From Bradyrhizobium sp. Arg816 (GTDB lineage Bacteria > Pseudomonadota > Alphaproteobacteria > Rhizobiales > Xanthobacteraceae), in NCBI RefSeq assembly GCF_029989365.1, contig NZ_JAPRAQ010000008.1, positions 124,001 through 188,000 of the forward strand: a stretch of DNA of 64,000 nucleotides, written 5' to 3'. The notes under the pieces were generated by a model that did no database searches, was not told the origin of the DNA, and saw only the letters and a list, made by a program, of their open reading frames with translations. Below, piece after piece: positions 43,158 through 52,026 of this stretch. Both the position numbers and the translations under genes were made by a program. Position 1 is the stretch's first letter, and every line of letters starts with the position of its first letter.

Positions 43158-45647
43158 ATGAACGACGCCGAACACGGGCACCATCACACGTCGGAAACAC
43201 CGTCCGGATGCGGCTGTTCCGCCAATGCCACCCCCAAGGCTGCTCCCGAGGCCGCCCCCATGGCGGCTCCGCCAGCCGACAAGCCCGCGGCGTCCTCCTG
43301 CTGCGGCGGGCACGGCGACCATGCCCAGCATCACGCCCATGACCACGGCGCCGCCGCGACAAAAGTCCTCGATCCCGTCTGCGGCATGACGGTCGATCCC
43401 GCGACCTCGAAGCATCACCACACACATCACGGCGAGACCTTCCATTTCTGCTCGGCCGGCTGCCGCACCAAATTCGCCGCCGATCCCGCAAAGTATCTCG
43501 CCAGAGAGAAGGCGCCCGAACCCGAGATGCCCGCGGGCACGATCTACACCTGTCCGATGCATCCGGAGATCCGCCAGGTCGGCCCCGGCAGCTGCCCGAT
43601 CTGCGGCATGGCGCTGGAGCCGGAGGTCGCGAGCCTGGAGACCGGACCCAATCCGGAACTGGCCGACATGACGCGGCGGTTCTGGATCGGCGGCGCGCTG
43701 GCGCTGCCGGCGGTGGTGCTGGAGATGGGCGGCCATCTCGCCGGCCCTCACGACTGGATCGATCCGGCGCTGTCGAACTGGCTCCAGCTCGCATTCGCCA
43801 CGCCCGTCGTGCTGTGGGCCGGCTGGCCGTTCTTCGTCCGCGGCTGGCAGTCTCTGGTCACCCGCAACCTCAACATGTTCACGCTGATCGCGATGGGCAC
43901 GGGCGTCGCCTATGTCTACAGCGTCGTCGCGACTGTCGTGCCGCAGATTTTCCCGGCGACCTTCCGCGGTCATGACGGTGCCGTTGCCGTCTATTTCGAG
44001 CCCGCCGCTGTGATCACCGTGCTGGTGCTGCTCGGCCAGGTGCTGGAGCTGCGCGCCCGCGACGCGACGTCGGGCGCGATCAAGGCGCTGTTGCAGCTTG
44101 CGCCAAAAACCGCGCGCCGCGTCGATGCCGATGGCGGCGAGCATGAGGTCGAAATCGAACAGCTCCACGCCGGCGACCATTTGCGCGTCCGTCCCGGCGA
44201 GAAGGTGCCGGTCGACGGAATTATCCTCGAGGGACGCTCCGCGCTCGACGAATCCCTCGTCACCGGTGAATCCATGCCGGTCACCAAGGAGCCGGGTGCG
44301 AAAGTCATCGCCGGCACGCTCAACCAGTCGGGCGGCTTCATCATGCGCGCCGACAAGGTCGGTCGCGAGACGCTGCTGTCGCAGATCGTGCAGATGGTCG
44401 CGGACGCGCAGCGCTCGCGCGCGCCGATCCAGCGGCTGGCCGACCAGGTGGCTGGCTGGTTCGTGCCGACCGTGATCGCCGTCGCCATCGCCGCCTTCGC
44501 CGCCTGGGCCTGGTTCGGACCTGAGCCGCGGCTGGCGTTCGGCCTCGTTGCCGCCGTCAGCGTGCTGATCATCGCCTGCCCCTGCGCGCTCGGCCTGGCG
44601 ACCCCGATGTCGATCATGGTCGGCGTCGGCCGCGGCGCGCAGGCAGGCGTCCTGATCAAGAGCGCCGAGGCGCTGGAGCGGATGGAGAAGATCGACACGC
44701 TGGTGGTCGACAAGACCGGCACGCTGACCGAGGGCAAGCCGAAAGTGGTCGCGATCGTTCCGGCTGCCGGCTTTGCGGAGGATGACATCCTCAGCATTGC
44801 CGCCAGCGTCGAGCGCGCCAGCGAGCATCCCCTCGCCGACGCCATCGTGCGCGCCGCGAAAGAGAAGCAACTCACCCTCGCTCAGGTCGAACAGTTCGAC
44901 TCGCCGACGGGCAAGGGCGCGACCGGAATAATCGACGGCAGGAGCATCGTGCTCGGCAACGCAAGATACCTGGGGTCGATCGGCATCGACACCGGAGCGC
45001 TCGATGCCGAGGCCGAACGGATGCGCCAGGACGGCGCCACCGTGATCAACATGGCCGTCGACGGCAAGCTGGCCGGGCTGTTCGCGATCGCCGATCCGGT
45101 CAAGGCCTCGACCCCGGAAGCGCTGAAAGCGCTGGCCGGTGAGGGCATCAAGGTCATCATGCTGACCGGCGACAATCGCACGACGGCGGAAGCGGTGGCG
45201 CGCCGGCTCGGTATCGCCGAGGTCGAGGCCGAGGTTCTGCCCGACCAGAAGAGCGCGGTGGTGACGAAGCTGCAAAAGGCCGGGCGCAGCGTCGCGATGG
45301 CGGGCGACGGCGTCAACGACGCGCCCGCACTGGCGGCCGCCGAGGTCGGCATCGCCATGGGCACCGGCACGGATGTGGCGATGGAGAGCGCCGGCGTCAC
45401 CCTGCTGGGCGGTGATCTCACCGGCATCGTGCGTGCGCGACGACTGTCGCAGGCGACCATGAGCAACATCCGGCAAAACCTGTTCTTCGCCTTCATCTAC
45501 AACGCCGCCGGCATTCCGATCGCGGCCGGCATTCTCTATCCGGCGTTCGGGATCCTGCTGTCCCCGATCATCGCCGCGGCGGCGATGGCGCTGTCCTCGG
45601 TGAGCGTGGTCGGGAATGCGCTACGGCTGCGCTCGACGAAATTATGA
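43158..45647 (+). CDS. copA: Copper-translocating P1B-type ATPase with His-rich and YHS N-terminus
   Basis: An 829-aa P-type ATPase that pumps Cu(I) out of the cytoplasm. The N-terminus holds a His/Cys-rich stretch, a YHS (TRASH-like) metal domain (DPVCGMTVDP ... FHFCSAGCRTKF) and a heavy-metal motif YTCPMHPEI ... CPICGMAL instead of CxxC ferredoxin-like domains. The core has TGES, the transport motif CPCALG, the phosphorylation motif DKTGTLTEG, HP near EHPLAD and GDGVNDAPAL. The ATG at 43158 has GGAG 7 bases upstream. Controlled by the adjacent CsoR site. Confidence 0.93.
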   Translation: MNDAEHGHHHTSETPSGCGCSANATPKAAPEAAPMAAPPADKPAASSCCGGHGDHAQHHAHDHGAAATKVLDPVCGMTVDPATSKHHHTHHGETFHFCSAGCRTKFAADPAKYLAREKAPEPEMPAGTIYTCPMHPEIRQVGPGSCPICGMALEPEVASLETGPNPELADMTRRFWIGGALALPAVVLEMGGHLAGPHDWIDPALSNWLQLAFATPVVLWAGWPFFVRGWQSLVTRNLNMFTLIAMGTGVAYVYSVVATVVPQIFPATFRGHDGAVAVYFEPAAVITVLVLLGQVLELRARDATSGAIKALLQLAPKTARRVDADGGEHEVEIEQLHAGDHLRVRPGEKVPVDGIILEGRSALDESLVTGESMPVTKEPGAKVIAGTLNQSGGFIMRADKVGRETLLSQIVQMVADAQRSRAPIQRLADQVAGWFVPTVIAVAIAAFAAWAWFGPEPRLAFGLVAAVSVLIIACPCALGLATPMSIMVGVGRGAQAGVLIKSAEALERMEKIDTLVVDKTGTLTEGKPKVVAIVPAAGFAEDDILSIAASVERASEHPLADAIVRAAKEKQLTLAQVEQFDSPTGKGATGIIDGRSIVLGNARYLGSIGIDTGALDAEAERMRQDGATVINMAVDGKLAGLFAIADPVKASTPEALKALAGEGIKVIMLTGDNRTTAEAVARRLGIAEVEAEVLPDQKSAVVTKLQKAGRSVAMAGDGVNDAPALAAAEVGIAMGTGTDVAMESAGVTLLGGDLTGIVRARRLSQATMSNIRQNLFFAFIYNAAGIPIAAGILYPAFGILLSPIIAAAAMALSSVSVVGNALRLRSTKL

Positions 45648-45655
45648 AGGAACTG

Positions 45656-45743
45656 CGTAGCCCGGATGGAGCGAAGCGAAATCCGGGATCCTGCCCACAT
45701 ATTGGCACCGTCCCGGATTGCGCTTCGCTCCATCCGGGCTACG
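45656..45743. repeat. Palindromic intergenic repeat (GCCCGGATGGAGC family)
   Basis: Arms CGTAGCCCGGATGGAGCGAAGCG-like and its complement at the right end, with inner AATCCGGGA/TCCCGGATT. Same family as 27702-27820. Confidence 0.8.
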
Positions 45744-45779
45744 GTTCACGGGACACAGGCGAGACGCGGAGAGGACCTG

Positions 45780-46226
45780 ATGCAGCGGATTACGATCACG
45801 ATCGAGGACGATCTTCTGGCGGAGATCGACGCGGCGGCGGAAGCGCGCGGCTACCAGAACCGCTCCGAGATCATCCGCGACCTCGCGCGCGCCGGCCTGC
45901 AACAGAGCACGGAGGACACCGCACAGACCGGCCCTTGCGTGGCCGGCCTCGTCTACGTCTACGACCATGCCGCGCGTGATCTCTCGAAGCGCCTGGTGCA
46001 GGAATTCCACGGCCACCACGACCTCGCGCTGGCCACCCTGCACGTCCATCTCGACGACAACAATTGCATGGAGATGACGGCGCTGCGCGGCGACGCCGGC
46101 GAGGTCAGGCATTTCGCCGACCACATCATCGCCGAACGCGGCGTCCGCTACGGCCGCGTGGTGATGATCCCGACCGGTGAAGGGAAGCAGGCGAGGGCGC
46201 GCAAGCACGGACACCGGCACGAGTAG
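45780..46226 (+). CDS. nikR: Nickel-responsive regulator NikR
   Basis: A 148-aa ribbon-helix-helix repressor with C-terminal ACT-like metal domain. The N-terminus is MQRITITIEDDLLAEID (beta-strand and helix of CopG class). The square-planar Ni ligands of E. coli NikR correspond to H77, H88, H90 and C96 here. A His-rich tail (KHGHRHE) follows. Shine-Dalgarno GAGGA precedes the ATG. No nik transporter gene is adjacent, so its target is elsewhere or unrecognised. Confidence 0.92.
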   Translation: MQRITITIEDDLLAEIDAAAEARGYQNRSEIIRDLARAGLQQSTEDTAQTGPCVAGLVYVYDHAARDLSKRLVQEFHGHHDLALATLHVHLDDNNCMEMTALRGDAGEVRHFADHIIAERGVRYGRVVMIPTGEGKQARARKHGHRHE

Positions 46227-46227
46227 T

Positions 46228-46280
46228 TCTCCCTTGCCCCGCTTGCGGGGAGAGGGTCGGGGTGAGGGGGGAGCCTCCGC
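46228..46280. repeat. Short G-tract intergenic repeat (CTCCC...GGGGAGAGGGTCGGGGTGAGGGG type)
   Basis: CCCTTGCCCCGCTTGCGGGG forms a hairpin followed by AGAGGGTCGGGGTGAGGGGG, a common rhizobial intergenic repeat. A related fragment occurs near 31660-31682 (CCCCTCCCCCGCAAGGGGGG). It may act as a terminator between the convergent nikR and sedolisin genes. Confidence 0.55.
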
Positions 46281-46327
46281 AAGGGCGGTAACAGCTGGAC
46301 TCGCAGAGACTCCCCGTCACCCGGAGC

Positions 46328-47971
46328 TCACGCCGAGAGCAAATTCTGCAGCGCTTCGCCGTTGGGGACGCCGAGGCCGGAGCAGGCGTCCCAGCCGGGG
46401 CCGGCCTTGTACATGCCGTGCAGATCGCCGGTGATGTCATTGTTGCCGATCGTGATGTCGCGGAACACGCCTTGCGTGTGCGACGCGTAGATCAGCGGGT
46501 TGATGAAGCCGACGGTCTTGCCGAATTTCTTCGTCGTCGCCTCGTTGATGCGCGCGATCAACCCCGCCATCAGCGGCGCCACCGCACTTGTGCCGCCGAT
46601 GGTGGTGCCGACGCCGTTGAGGAAGATCTGGTAGCCGGTCGCGGGATCGGCATCGCCGGCAACATCGGGTACCCCGCGGCCATTGTGATGCGTCGGTGAT
46701 TTCGGAACATGGGCTTGAGCCTGGTATTGCGGCCGCGGGAACACGACGCTGACACCGCCGCCGCCTGCGCCGCCCCGCGGCCCGCCGTTCCAGACCACCT
46801 CGTTGATATCGCCGTTCGGCGCCTTCAGATTGGTGCCGCCGCAGGCGAGTGCAAACGGGCTCGAGGCCGGGAAATCCGCGTGTGGCTTGCCGTCCCAGTC
46901 CGCGCCCATGTCGGCCGAACCATTGTCGCCGGAGGCAACGCAGACGGTGACGCCCATCGCGGCGGCGTCGCGGACCGCCTCGTTCAGGCCGTCGACGAAT
47001 TGCTGCGAGCCTTCCTGGTCTTCCGGCCCGCCCCAGCTGATCGAGATCACCGAAGGTTTTCGCGCGGTGTCATGGACGGCGGCCTTGACCGCATCGATGA
47101 AGCCGTTGGTGGTGTTGGGCGCGAAATAAACCACGATCCTGGCGCCGGGCGCGATCGCACCGGCCACCTCGATGTCGAGCACGACCTCGCCGTCGGCGTC
47201 GGAATGGCCGGGCTTGTTGGCGCCGCCGTCGACGCTCGCGGGTGCGATCTTCGGCATCGGGATGCCCGCCTTCTTGAAGAAGGTGCGCAAATCTGACGTT
47301 TTGTAGCCGGCGCCCGTGGGATGGCCCTTCTGGTCGATGTCGTTGAGCTCGATGATGGCGATGCACTGGCCGGCGCCGGTCTCGCCGCCCGGGAAATTGT
47401 AGAGCTGGGCGATCTGATCGACCGAGAAGCTGCCGCCCTGCGCGGCGCGTGCGGCTGCGCCCTTCTGCGGCAGCTTGCGGCGGAAGTGGGGTTGCGCCAC
47501 CGGCCGGTTGTCGAGGCCGTGCACGCCGACCACGATACCTGCGAGCTCGGCCGGGATCTGCACGCTGCCTTTGCGCATGCGATGGATCGCGCCTTCGTAT
47601 CTGACCTTGTTGAGCTTGACCCCGAAGGCTGCGCTCATTGCCTTCACCGTCCCGGTCAGCTTCACGGTGCGGGACGCCAGATGCACGCTCTTGACGTTGA
47701 GATCGTGGTGATGCGCGAAATCGTCGATCTTGGCGACGTCGGCGGTATCAGCGCCCATCGTTGCGCCGAACTCGGCACGCGAGAGATACTGGCGCTCGCG
47801 CGGCGGTTGCGCGCCGAGCGCCATCACCTGCTCATCGTCGGCACGCTTCGCGCGCAGGCGGACGCTGATCTCGATTTCCTGCTTGGGATCGGCCGCCCCG
47901 ACGAGCTTGGCTCCCTTCGGCAATTTCCGTGCGCTGTTCGCCAGCGTCACGCGCGTGGTCGAGCTTGCCAT
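46328..47971 (-). CDS. Sedolisin-family serine-carboxyl peptidase (S53, kumamolisin-like)
   Basis: A 547-aa proenzyme. Residues ~1-170 form the pro-domain (RAEFGATMGADTADVAKIDDF; VHGLDNRPVAQPHF near the junction). The catalytic core has E262 and D266 in DGEVVLDIEVAG, the oxyanion-region D349 in ASGDNGSAD, and the nucleophile S462 in GGTSAVAP. A C-terminal calcium site region RDITIGNND is present. Sedolisins are usually active at acid pH. There is no classical signal peptide at the chosen start (47971, GGAGGA upstream), so the export route is unclear. Divergent from the nucleosidase-like gene. Confidence 0.9.
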   Translation of the reverse strand: MASSTTRVTLANSARKLPKGAKLVGAADPKQEIEISVRLRAKRADDEQVMALGAQPPRERQYLSRAEFGATMGADTADVAKIDDFAHHHDLNVKSVHLASRTVKLTGTVKAMSAAFGVKLNKVRYEGAIHRMRKGSVQIPAELAGIVVGVHGLDNRPVAQPHFRRKLPQKGAAARAAQGGSFSVDQIAQLYNFPGGETGAGQCIAIIELNDIDQKGHPTGAGYKTSDLRTFFKKAGIPMPKIAPASVDGGANKPGHSDADGEVVLDIEVAGAIAPGARIVVYFAPNTTNGFIDAVKAAVHDTARKPSVISISWGGPEDQEGSQQFVDGLNEAVRDAAAMGVTVCVASGDNGSADMGADWDGKPHADFPASSPFALACGGTNLKAPNGDINEVVWNGGPRGGAGGGGVSVVFPRPQYQAQAHVPKSPTHHNGRGVPDVAGDADPATGYQIFLNGVGTTIGGTSAVAPLMAGLIARINEATTKKFGKTVGFINPLIYASHTQGVFRDITIGNNDITGDLHGMYKAGPGWDACSGLGVPNGEALQNLLSA

Positions 47972-48257
47972 GACTTCCTCCGTTTGTGATTGGAAGGCAG
48001 ATTGTCGCACCTCAACTATAGGTGTAATCTCAAGCCAAAATTGGTTCAGGCTTTGAGCGATATTTTTTCAGCAAACCTCTTGTTTGGCAGAGGCAACATC
48101 CAACTGGCTCAGATCGACACGGAATCGGTCAATATTCACGACCATTCGGCGACAAGGATTTCGATTTAAAATTGCAACTGTTGGCTTGTCTGGCCGACCA
48201 ACGGAAGACGTTTGCCAGAATCAGACGTCTGAAAATCAATTTGGCGGAGACAATGCG

Positions 48258-49430
48258 ATGCGTGCTGACCGCAAATGGGTTGAGAGAAATCTCGGTTTCG
48301 ATCCGATCACGACGCCGCCCCCGCCCGACACCTTCGTGGTGAAACGCGTGGCCAAGGGCGCGGTGAAGAGATCCGCGAAGGTCACGACCGAAGACTTTCG
48401 GCGCGAGATCATCGATTTCGATTCCGAATCGAGCGAAGGCCGCGAGTTCATGGCCTTCTCGACCTCGACCGGGCTGTCGCGCTTCACCGACATTGCCTGG
48501 CCGAAGGGGTTGGCGCCGCAAACCGGGCCGAAGCCGAAGGGCAACGGCAAGGGACCGCTGCCGCGCGCCGACGTGCTGGTCGTGACCTGGACCGTCGACG
48601 AAGGCCACGCCCTCAGCCGCGTGCTGACGCCGGGCAAGGACTCCCGCAACGATTACGTACCCTATACGCATAATTACGCGGCCATCTCCAAGAAGATGCG
48701 CAACGGCTGTCCGGCCAAGGAGCTGAAACGGCTCGGCACCTACTGGACCACCGCCATCGGCAAGAAGAAGGTCGTGATCTTCAAATCCGATTCGCACATG
48801 TCGCAGGACGGCCCGCAACTGCCGAACATCGACGTCTGGCGCCAGATCATCACCGAGGTGCAGCCGACGCTCGTCATCACCACGGGCACGGCCGGCGGCA
48901 TCGGCAAGGAATTCGAGGTCGGCGACGTCGTCGTCAGCCCGATCGTTCGCTTCGACTGCCTGTCGAAGTTCAAGAAGCAGCCGTTCGCGCAGGAGCATTT
49001 TTCCAGCAGATCCGCCGTGACCAAGAAGTTCGCGCAGGCCAAGACGCTGTTCAAGGCCAATGCCGAGCAATTGCCGAAGGACAACACAAGGGCGCCGAAG
49101 ATCTTCGTCGTGAAGCCGAGCGGCCTGTCCTCCTCCGTGGTCACCACCGACTTCTTCGGCTTCGACACCTCGGACGACCACTTCCATCTCCAGGGACTCG
49201 GTGACGTCTCCGAAATGGGCGATGCCATCCTTGGCCTGGTCGCGCAGGAGATGGGCGACAAGGCACCGCGCTGGCTCGCGATCCGCAACGTCTCCGATCC
49301 GCAGATCAAGGCCGAAGGCACCCTGCAACAGCAGGAGCAGATCGCCGCCCAGATCTACAAGGGTTTCGGTCGCTGGAGCACGGTCTGTAGCGCCATCACC
49401 TGCTGGGCCAGCATCGCGGCGGAACGTTAG
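48258..49430 (+). CDS. Nucleoside phosphorylase-fold protein
   Basis: A 390-aa protein with a PNP/UDP phosphorylase-like core at ~95-350: ADVLVVTWTVDEGHALSRVL, the TLVITTGTAGGIGKEFEVGDVVVSP strand-loop-strand typical of MTA/SAH nucleosidases and AMP nucleosidases, and a later EMGDAILGLVAQEM helix with acidic residue. The N-terminal 90 residues are unmatched. It might cleave a nucleoside or a nucleotide signal. GGAG stands 8 bases before the ATG at 48258; the open frame extends upstream to 48084. Function not established. Confidence 0.65.
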   Translation: MRADRKWVERNLGFDPITTPPPPDTFVVKRVAKGAVKRSAKVTTEDFRREIIDFDSESSEGREFMAFSTSTGLSRFTDIAWPKGLAPQTGPKPKGNGKGPLPRADVLVVTWTVDEGHALSRVLTPGKDSRNDYVPYTHNYAAISKKMRNGCPAKELKRLGTYWTTAIGKKKVVIFKSDSHMSQDGPQLPNIDVWRQIITEVQPTLVITTGTAGGIGKEFEVGDVVVSPIVRFDCLSKFKKQPFAQEHFSSRSAVTKKFAQAKTLFKANAEQLPKDNTRAPKIFVVKPSGLSSSVVTTDFFGFDTSDDHFHLQGLGDVSEMGDAILGLVAQEMGDKAPRWLAIRNVSDPQIKAEGTLQQQEQIAAQIYKGFGRWSTVCSAITCWASIAAER

Positions 49431-49505
49431 AGCATGATCCGGAAAAGTGTGAGGCGGTTTTCCCTCGCGACACACGCAGAACGCGTTTGCGCGGAGATCA
49501 TGCTC
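49431..49505. repeat. RIME-like palindromic repeat (AGCATGATC family)
   Basis: Ends AGCATGATC and GATCATGCT bracket about 57 bp containing GGAAAAGTGTGAGGCGG and ACGCGTTTGCGCGG. A widespread intergenic palindrome in rhizobia, directly following the nucleoside-phosphorylase-like gene. Confidence 0.75.
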
Positions 49506-49602
49506 AAGCGATAAAGCCGCAGGCCAGAGCGGGTCGGGAACCCTTGCCGAAGCGACTTCAGGTGTCTACCTCTCGCGGGTGGTTTTGCTGAGAGGTACTC
49601 GC

Positions 49603-50343
49603 ATGCTGGATGCCGCCGTAAAGGCGCTGTCGCAATTGATCTCGCCGCCGATGCGCTCGATCCTGTGGCGATCGATCGGGCTTGCACTTGTGCTGATCAT
49701 CGTGCTGGCGATCGGCTTGCAGCGGCTGCTGAGCTGGTTTGCGACCTATGGCGAGGTCTGGCTGGAAGGCCTGCTCGGGCCGAGCTGGCATTCCTCGCTC
49801 GAGGTCCTCGCCTGGATCGTCTCGATCGCGGCGGGCCTCGGCGTCGTGTTCGGCGGCGTGTTCCTGATGCCTGCGATCACCTCGCTGGTGGCGAGCCTGT
49901 TCGTCGACGACGTCGCCGACATCGTCGAGCGGGAGCACTATCCCGCCGAGCGGCCGGGCGCCGCGCTGCCGTTCAGCCAGGCGATCTACGAGGGCGTCAA
50001 GACCGCGCTGCTGACGCTCGTGGTCTATCTGGTGGCCTTGCCACTGGTCCTGTTCGCCGGTGCCGGATTCCTGATCTTCTTCGTCGCCGCCGCTTGGCTG
50101 CTCGGTCGCGAATATTTCGAGCTCGCCGCGATGCGCTTCCGCTCGCCGGAGGACGCCAAGGCGTTGCGGCGCGACAACGCGGCGACCATCTTCACCGCCG
50201 GCCTTTTCATTGCAGCCTTCGTCTCGATCCCGATCGTCAATCTGGCGACGCCGATCTTCGGCATGGCGTTCATGGTCCACATGCACAAGCGCCTGTCGGG
50301 ACCGCGGCCCGAGCTGATAGAGCCGGCGCGGCAGATGCGGTGA
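49603..50343 (+). CDS. EI24-domain (CysZ-like) membrane protein
   Basis: A 246-aa integral membrane protein of the EI24/CysZ family, with helices at ~20-45, 70-100, 135-165 and 200-225. CysZ mediates sulfate uptake in enterobacteria; for this alphaproteobacterial member the substrate is inferred only. The ATG at 49603 follows an AGAGG-containing site. It ends 54 bp before the convergent MFS gene stop. Confidence 0.8.
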   Translation: MLDAAVKALSQLISPPMRSILWRSIGLALVLIIVLAIGLQRLLSWFATYGEVWLEGLLGPSWHSSLEVLAWIVSIAAGLGVVFGGVFLMPAITSLVASLFVDDVADIVEREHYPAERPGAALPFSQAIYEGVKTALLTLVVYLVALPLVLFAGAGFLIFFVAAAWLLGREYFELAAMRFRSPEDAKALRRDNAATIFTAGLFIAAFVSIPIVNLATPIFGMAFMVHMHKRLSGPRPELIEPARQMR

Positions 50344-50345
50344 GA

Positions 50346-50405
50346 CCTCTCGGCTCACCTGTCAGCCCACCTCTCAGTTCACTTCTCAGTTTACTTCTCA
50401 GTTTA
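50346..50405. repeat. Five tandem 12-bp units
   Basis: Units CCTCTCGGCTCA, CCTGTCAGCCCA, CCTCTCAGTTCA, CTTCTCAGTTTA, CTTCTCAGTTTA. They fill the gap between the EI24 and MFS stops and overlap the final codons of the MFS gene. Confidence 0.75.
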
Positions 50406-52026
50406 CTTGCGCCCCGCATTTGCGCAGCAGCATCTTGGCGAAACCGAACGGCGCCGGCGTGAACGGGCCCGGTGGCGCCCGGGTGATCAGCGCGACGACG
50501 CCGAGCGCGACCATCGCGAGCCAGAAGCACAGCCAGAAGCCGTCGATATAGGCGAGCACATTGGCCTCGCGCTGCACCAGGCCCGCGAGCGTGCCGACCG
50601 CGCGCGCCTGCGCCATGCCGGTGCCATGGGCCGCGAAGTAATCGGCGAGCTGCTTGAGCCTACCCACCACATCGGCATCGCCGACCAAAAGGTTCTGGCC
50701 GAGATAGAAGGAATGGACCTGCTCACGCACGCGCAGCCACGTTCCCATCAGCGCGATGCCGATCTCTGCGCCGCCGAGCCGCATGATCTGGATGTAGGCG
50801 GCAAAGGAGGTGGCGCGGCTCGGATCGGCGTTCGACAGCAGCGTGACGATGAGCGGCAGCAGGATCAGCGACTGCCCGATCGCCTGGAGCAGCACGATGC
50901 CGACAAAATCCTCGCGCGCCCAGACATGGCTGAGCTGCGTGCCCCAGAGATTGGCCGCGGCAAAGCAGGCAAAGCCCAGCACCACGACGAACCGCGTATC
51001 GAAATGCCGCAGCAGCCAGATCGAGATCGGCACCAGCACGAACATCGGCAGCGCGCCATAGGTGAGCAGCACCATCCCGCTCTGCTCCGGCCTGAGCAGA
51101 ACGACATTGCCGAGGAAATTCGGCACCAGCGACGAGTTGGAGAGGCTGGTCAGCGTGTAGAGCAGGATCAAGACCAGCCCCAACCCGACATTGCGCGAGA
51201 ACAGCACGTTCACATGCGCCCAGGGCTGTCGCACCAGCGACTCGTTGACGAGGAAGCCTGCGAACAGCACCACACCGCTGACGAGCAGCGCCATCACCGT
51301 GCCGGAGCCCAGCCAGTCCAGGCGATTGCCCTGGTCGAGGCCGGCATAGATCATCGAGACCGCGGCGCCGAGCAACAGCATGCCGCCCCAATCGGCCTCG
51401 CGCAGCAGCGTGCGGTTCACCGGCTCGCTCGGCGTGCCCAGATAAACCATCAGGCCCATCAAGGGCGCGATCACGACGCTCTGCCAGTACAGCCATTGCC
51501 AGCCGAGATGGTCGACATAGAAGCCGACCAGCGAGCTCGACGTATCAAGCGCAAAGCCGACCCGGATCGAATAGAGCGAGATCGCCGGCACCCACCATCG
51601 GATCGGCAGGTTTCGTAACACGATCATGAGCGTCGCAGGCACGAAGGTGCCGAGCAGCAGGCCGTGCACGACGCTGAGGGCGAGCAGCGTCGGATAATCG
51701 TGCACGAAGGGAATGATCAGCGACACCGCGGCGTAGACGAGGCTCGGGATGCCGAGCACGCGGCGCAGGCCGAACACCGTCGCGAGCCACGCCACCGCCG
51801 GCGCAATCAGGATTTGCGAGCCGATGCCGGCGGTCGAAAGCCAGGCGCCCTCGTCGAACGAGAGCGAGAACGCACCACGCAGGTCCGGCAGGCCGACCGT
51901 GGTCAGCCGGCTGTCGAAATTGGCGAGGAACGAGCCGAGCAGCACCGCCGCCACGGCAAACAAGGGCTGTGGCGCGATGCCGCCGCGCGAGAGAGGTCCG
52001 TGGCCGGCATCGTCATTTTCCGCCAT
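50398..52026 (-). CDS. MFS multidrug transporter, DHA2 (EmrB-like) family
   Basis: A 542-aa transporter with about 14 transmembrane helices: GSFLANFDSRLTTVGLPDLR in helix 1, the SIRVGFALDTSS region, and repeated amphipathic loops. It is the inner-membrane partner of the HlyD/EmrA-type adaptor encoded just upstream, with the reading frames overlapping by 14 bp. Together with an outer-membrane factor they would expel hydrophobic toxins. ATG at 52026. The C-terminus ends inside the tandem 12-bp units. Confidence 0.88.
   Translation of the reverse strand: MAENDDAGHGPLSRGGIAPQPLFAVAAVLLGSFLANFDSRLTTVGLPDLRGAFSLSFDEGAWLSTAGIGSQILIAPAVAWLATVFGLRRVLGIPSLVYAAVSLIIPFVHDYPTLLALSVVHGLLLGTFVPATLMIVLRNLPIRWWVPAISLYSIRVGFALDTSSSLVGFYVDHLGWQWLYWQSVVIAPLMGLMVYLGTPSEPVNRTLLREADWGGMLLLGAAVSMIYAGLDQGNRLDWLGSGTVMALLVSGVVLFAGFLVNESLVRQPWAHVNVLFSRNVGLGLVLILLYTLTSLSNSSLVPNFLGNVVLLRPEQSGMVLLTYGALPMFVLVPISIWLLRHFDTRFVVVLGFACFAAANLWGTQLSHVWAREDFVGIVLLQAIGQSLILLPLIVTLLSNADPSRATSFAAYIQIMRLGGAEIGIALMGTWLRVREQVHSFYLGQNLLVGDADVVGRLKQLADYFAAHGTGMAQARAVGTLAGLVQREANVLAYIDGFWLCFWLAMVALGVVALITRAPPGPFTPAPFGFAKMLLRKCGAQVN

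Noticed and set aside
43125..45476. 783-codon open frame on the minus strand opposite the copper ATPase
   Set aside because: Antisense shadow of a high-GC gene; composition is Arg/Asp/Gly/His-rich with no domain, and the plus-strand ATPase is complete.
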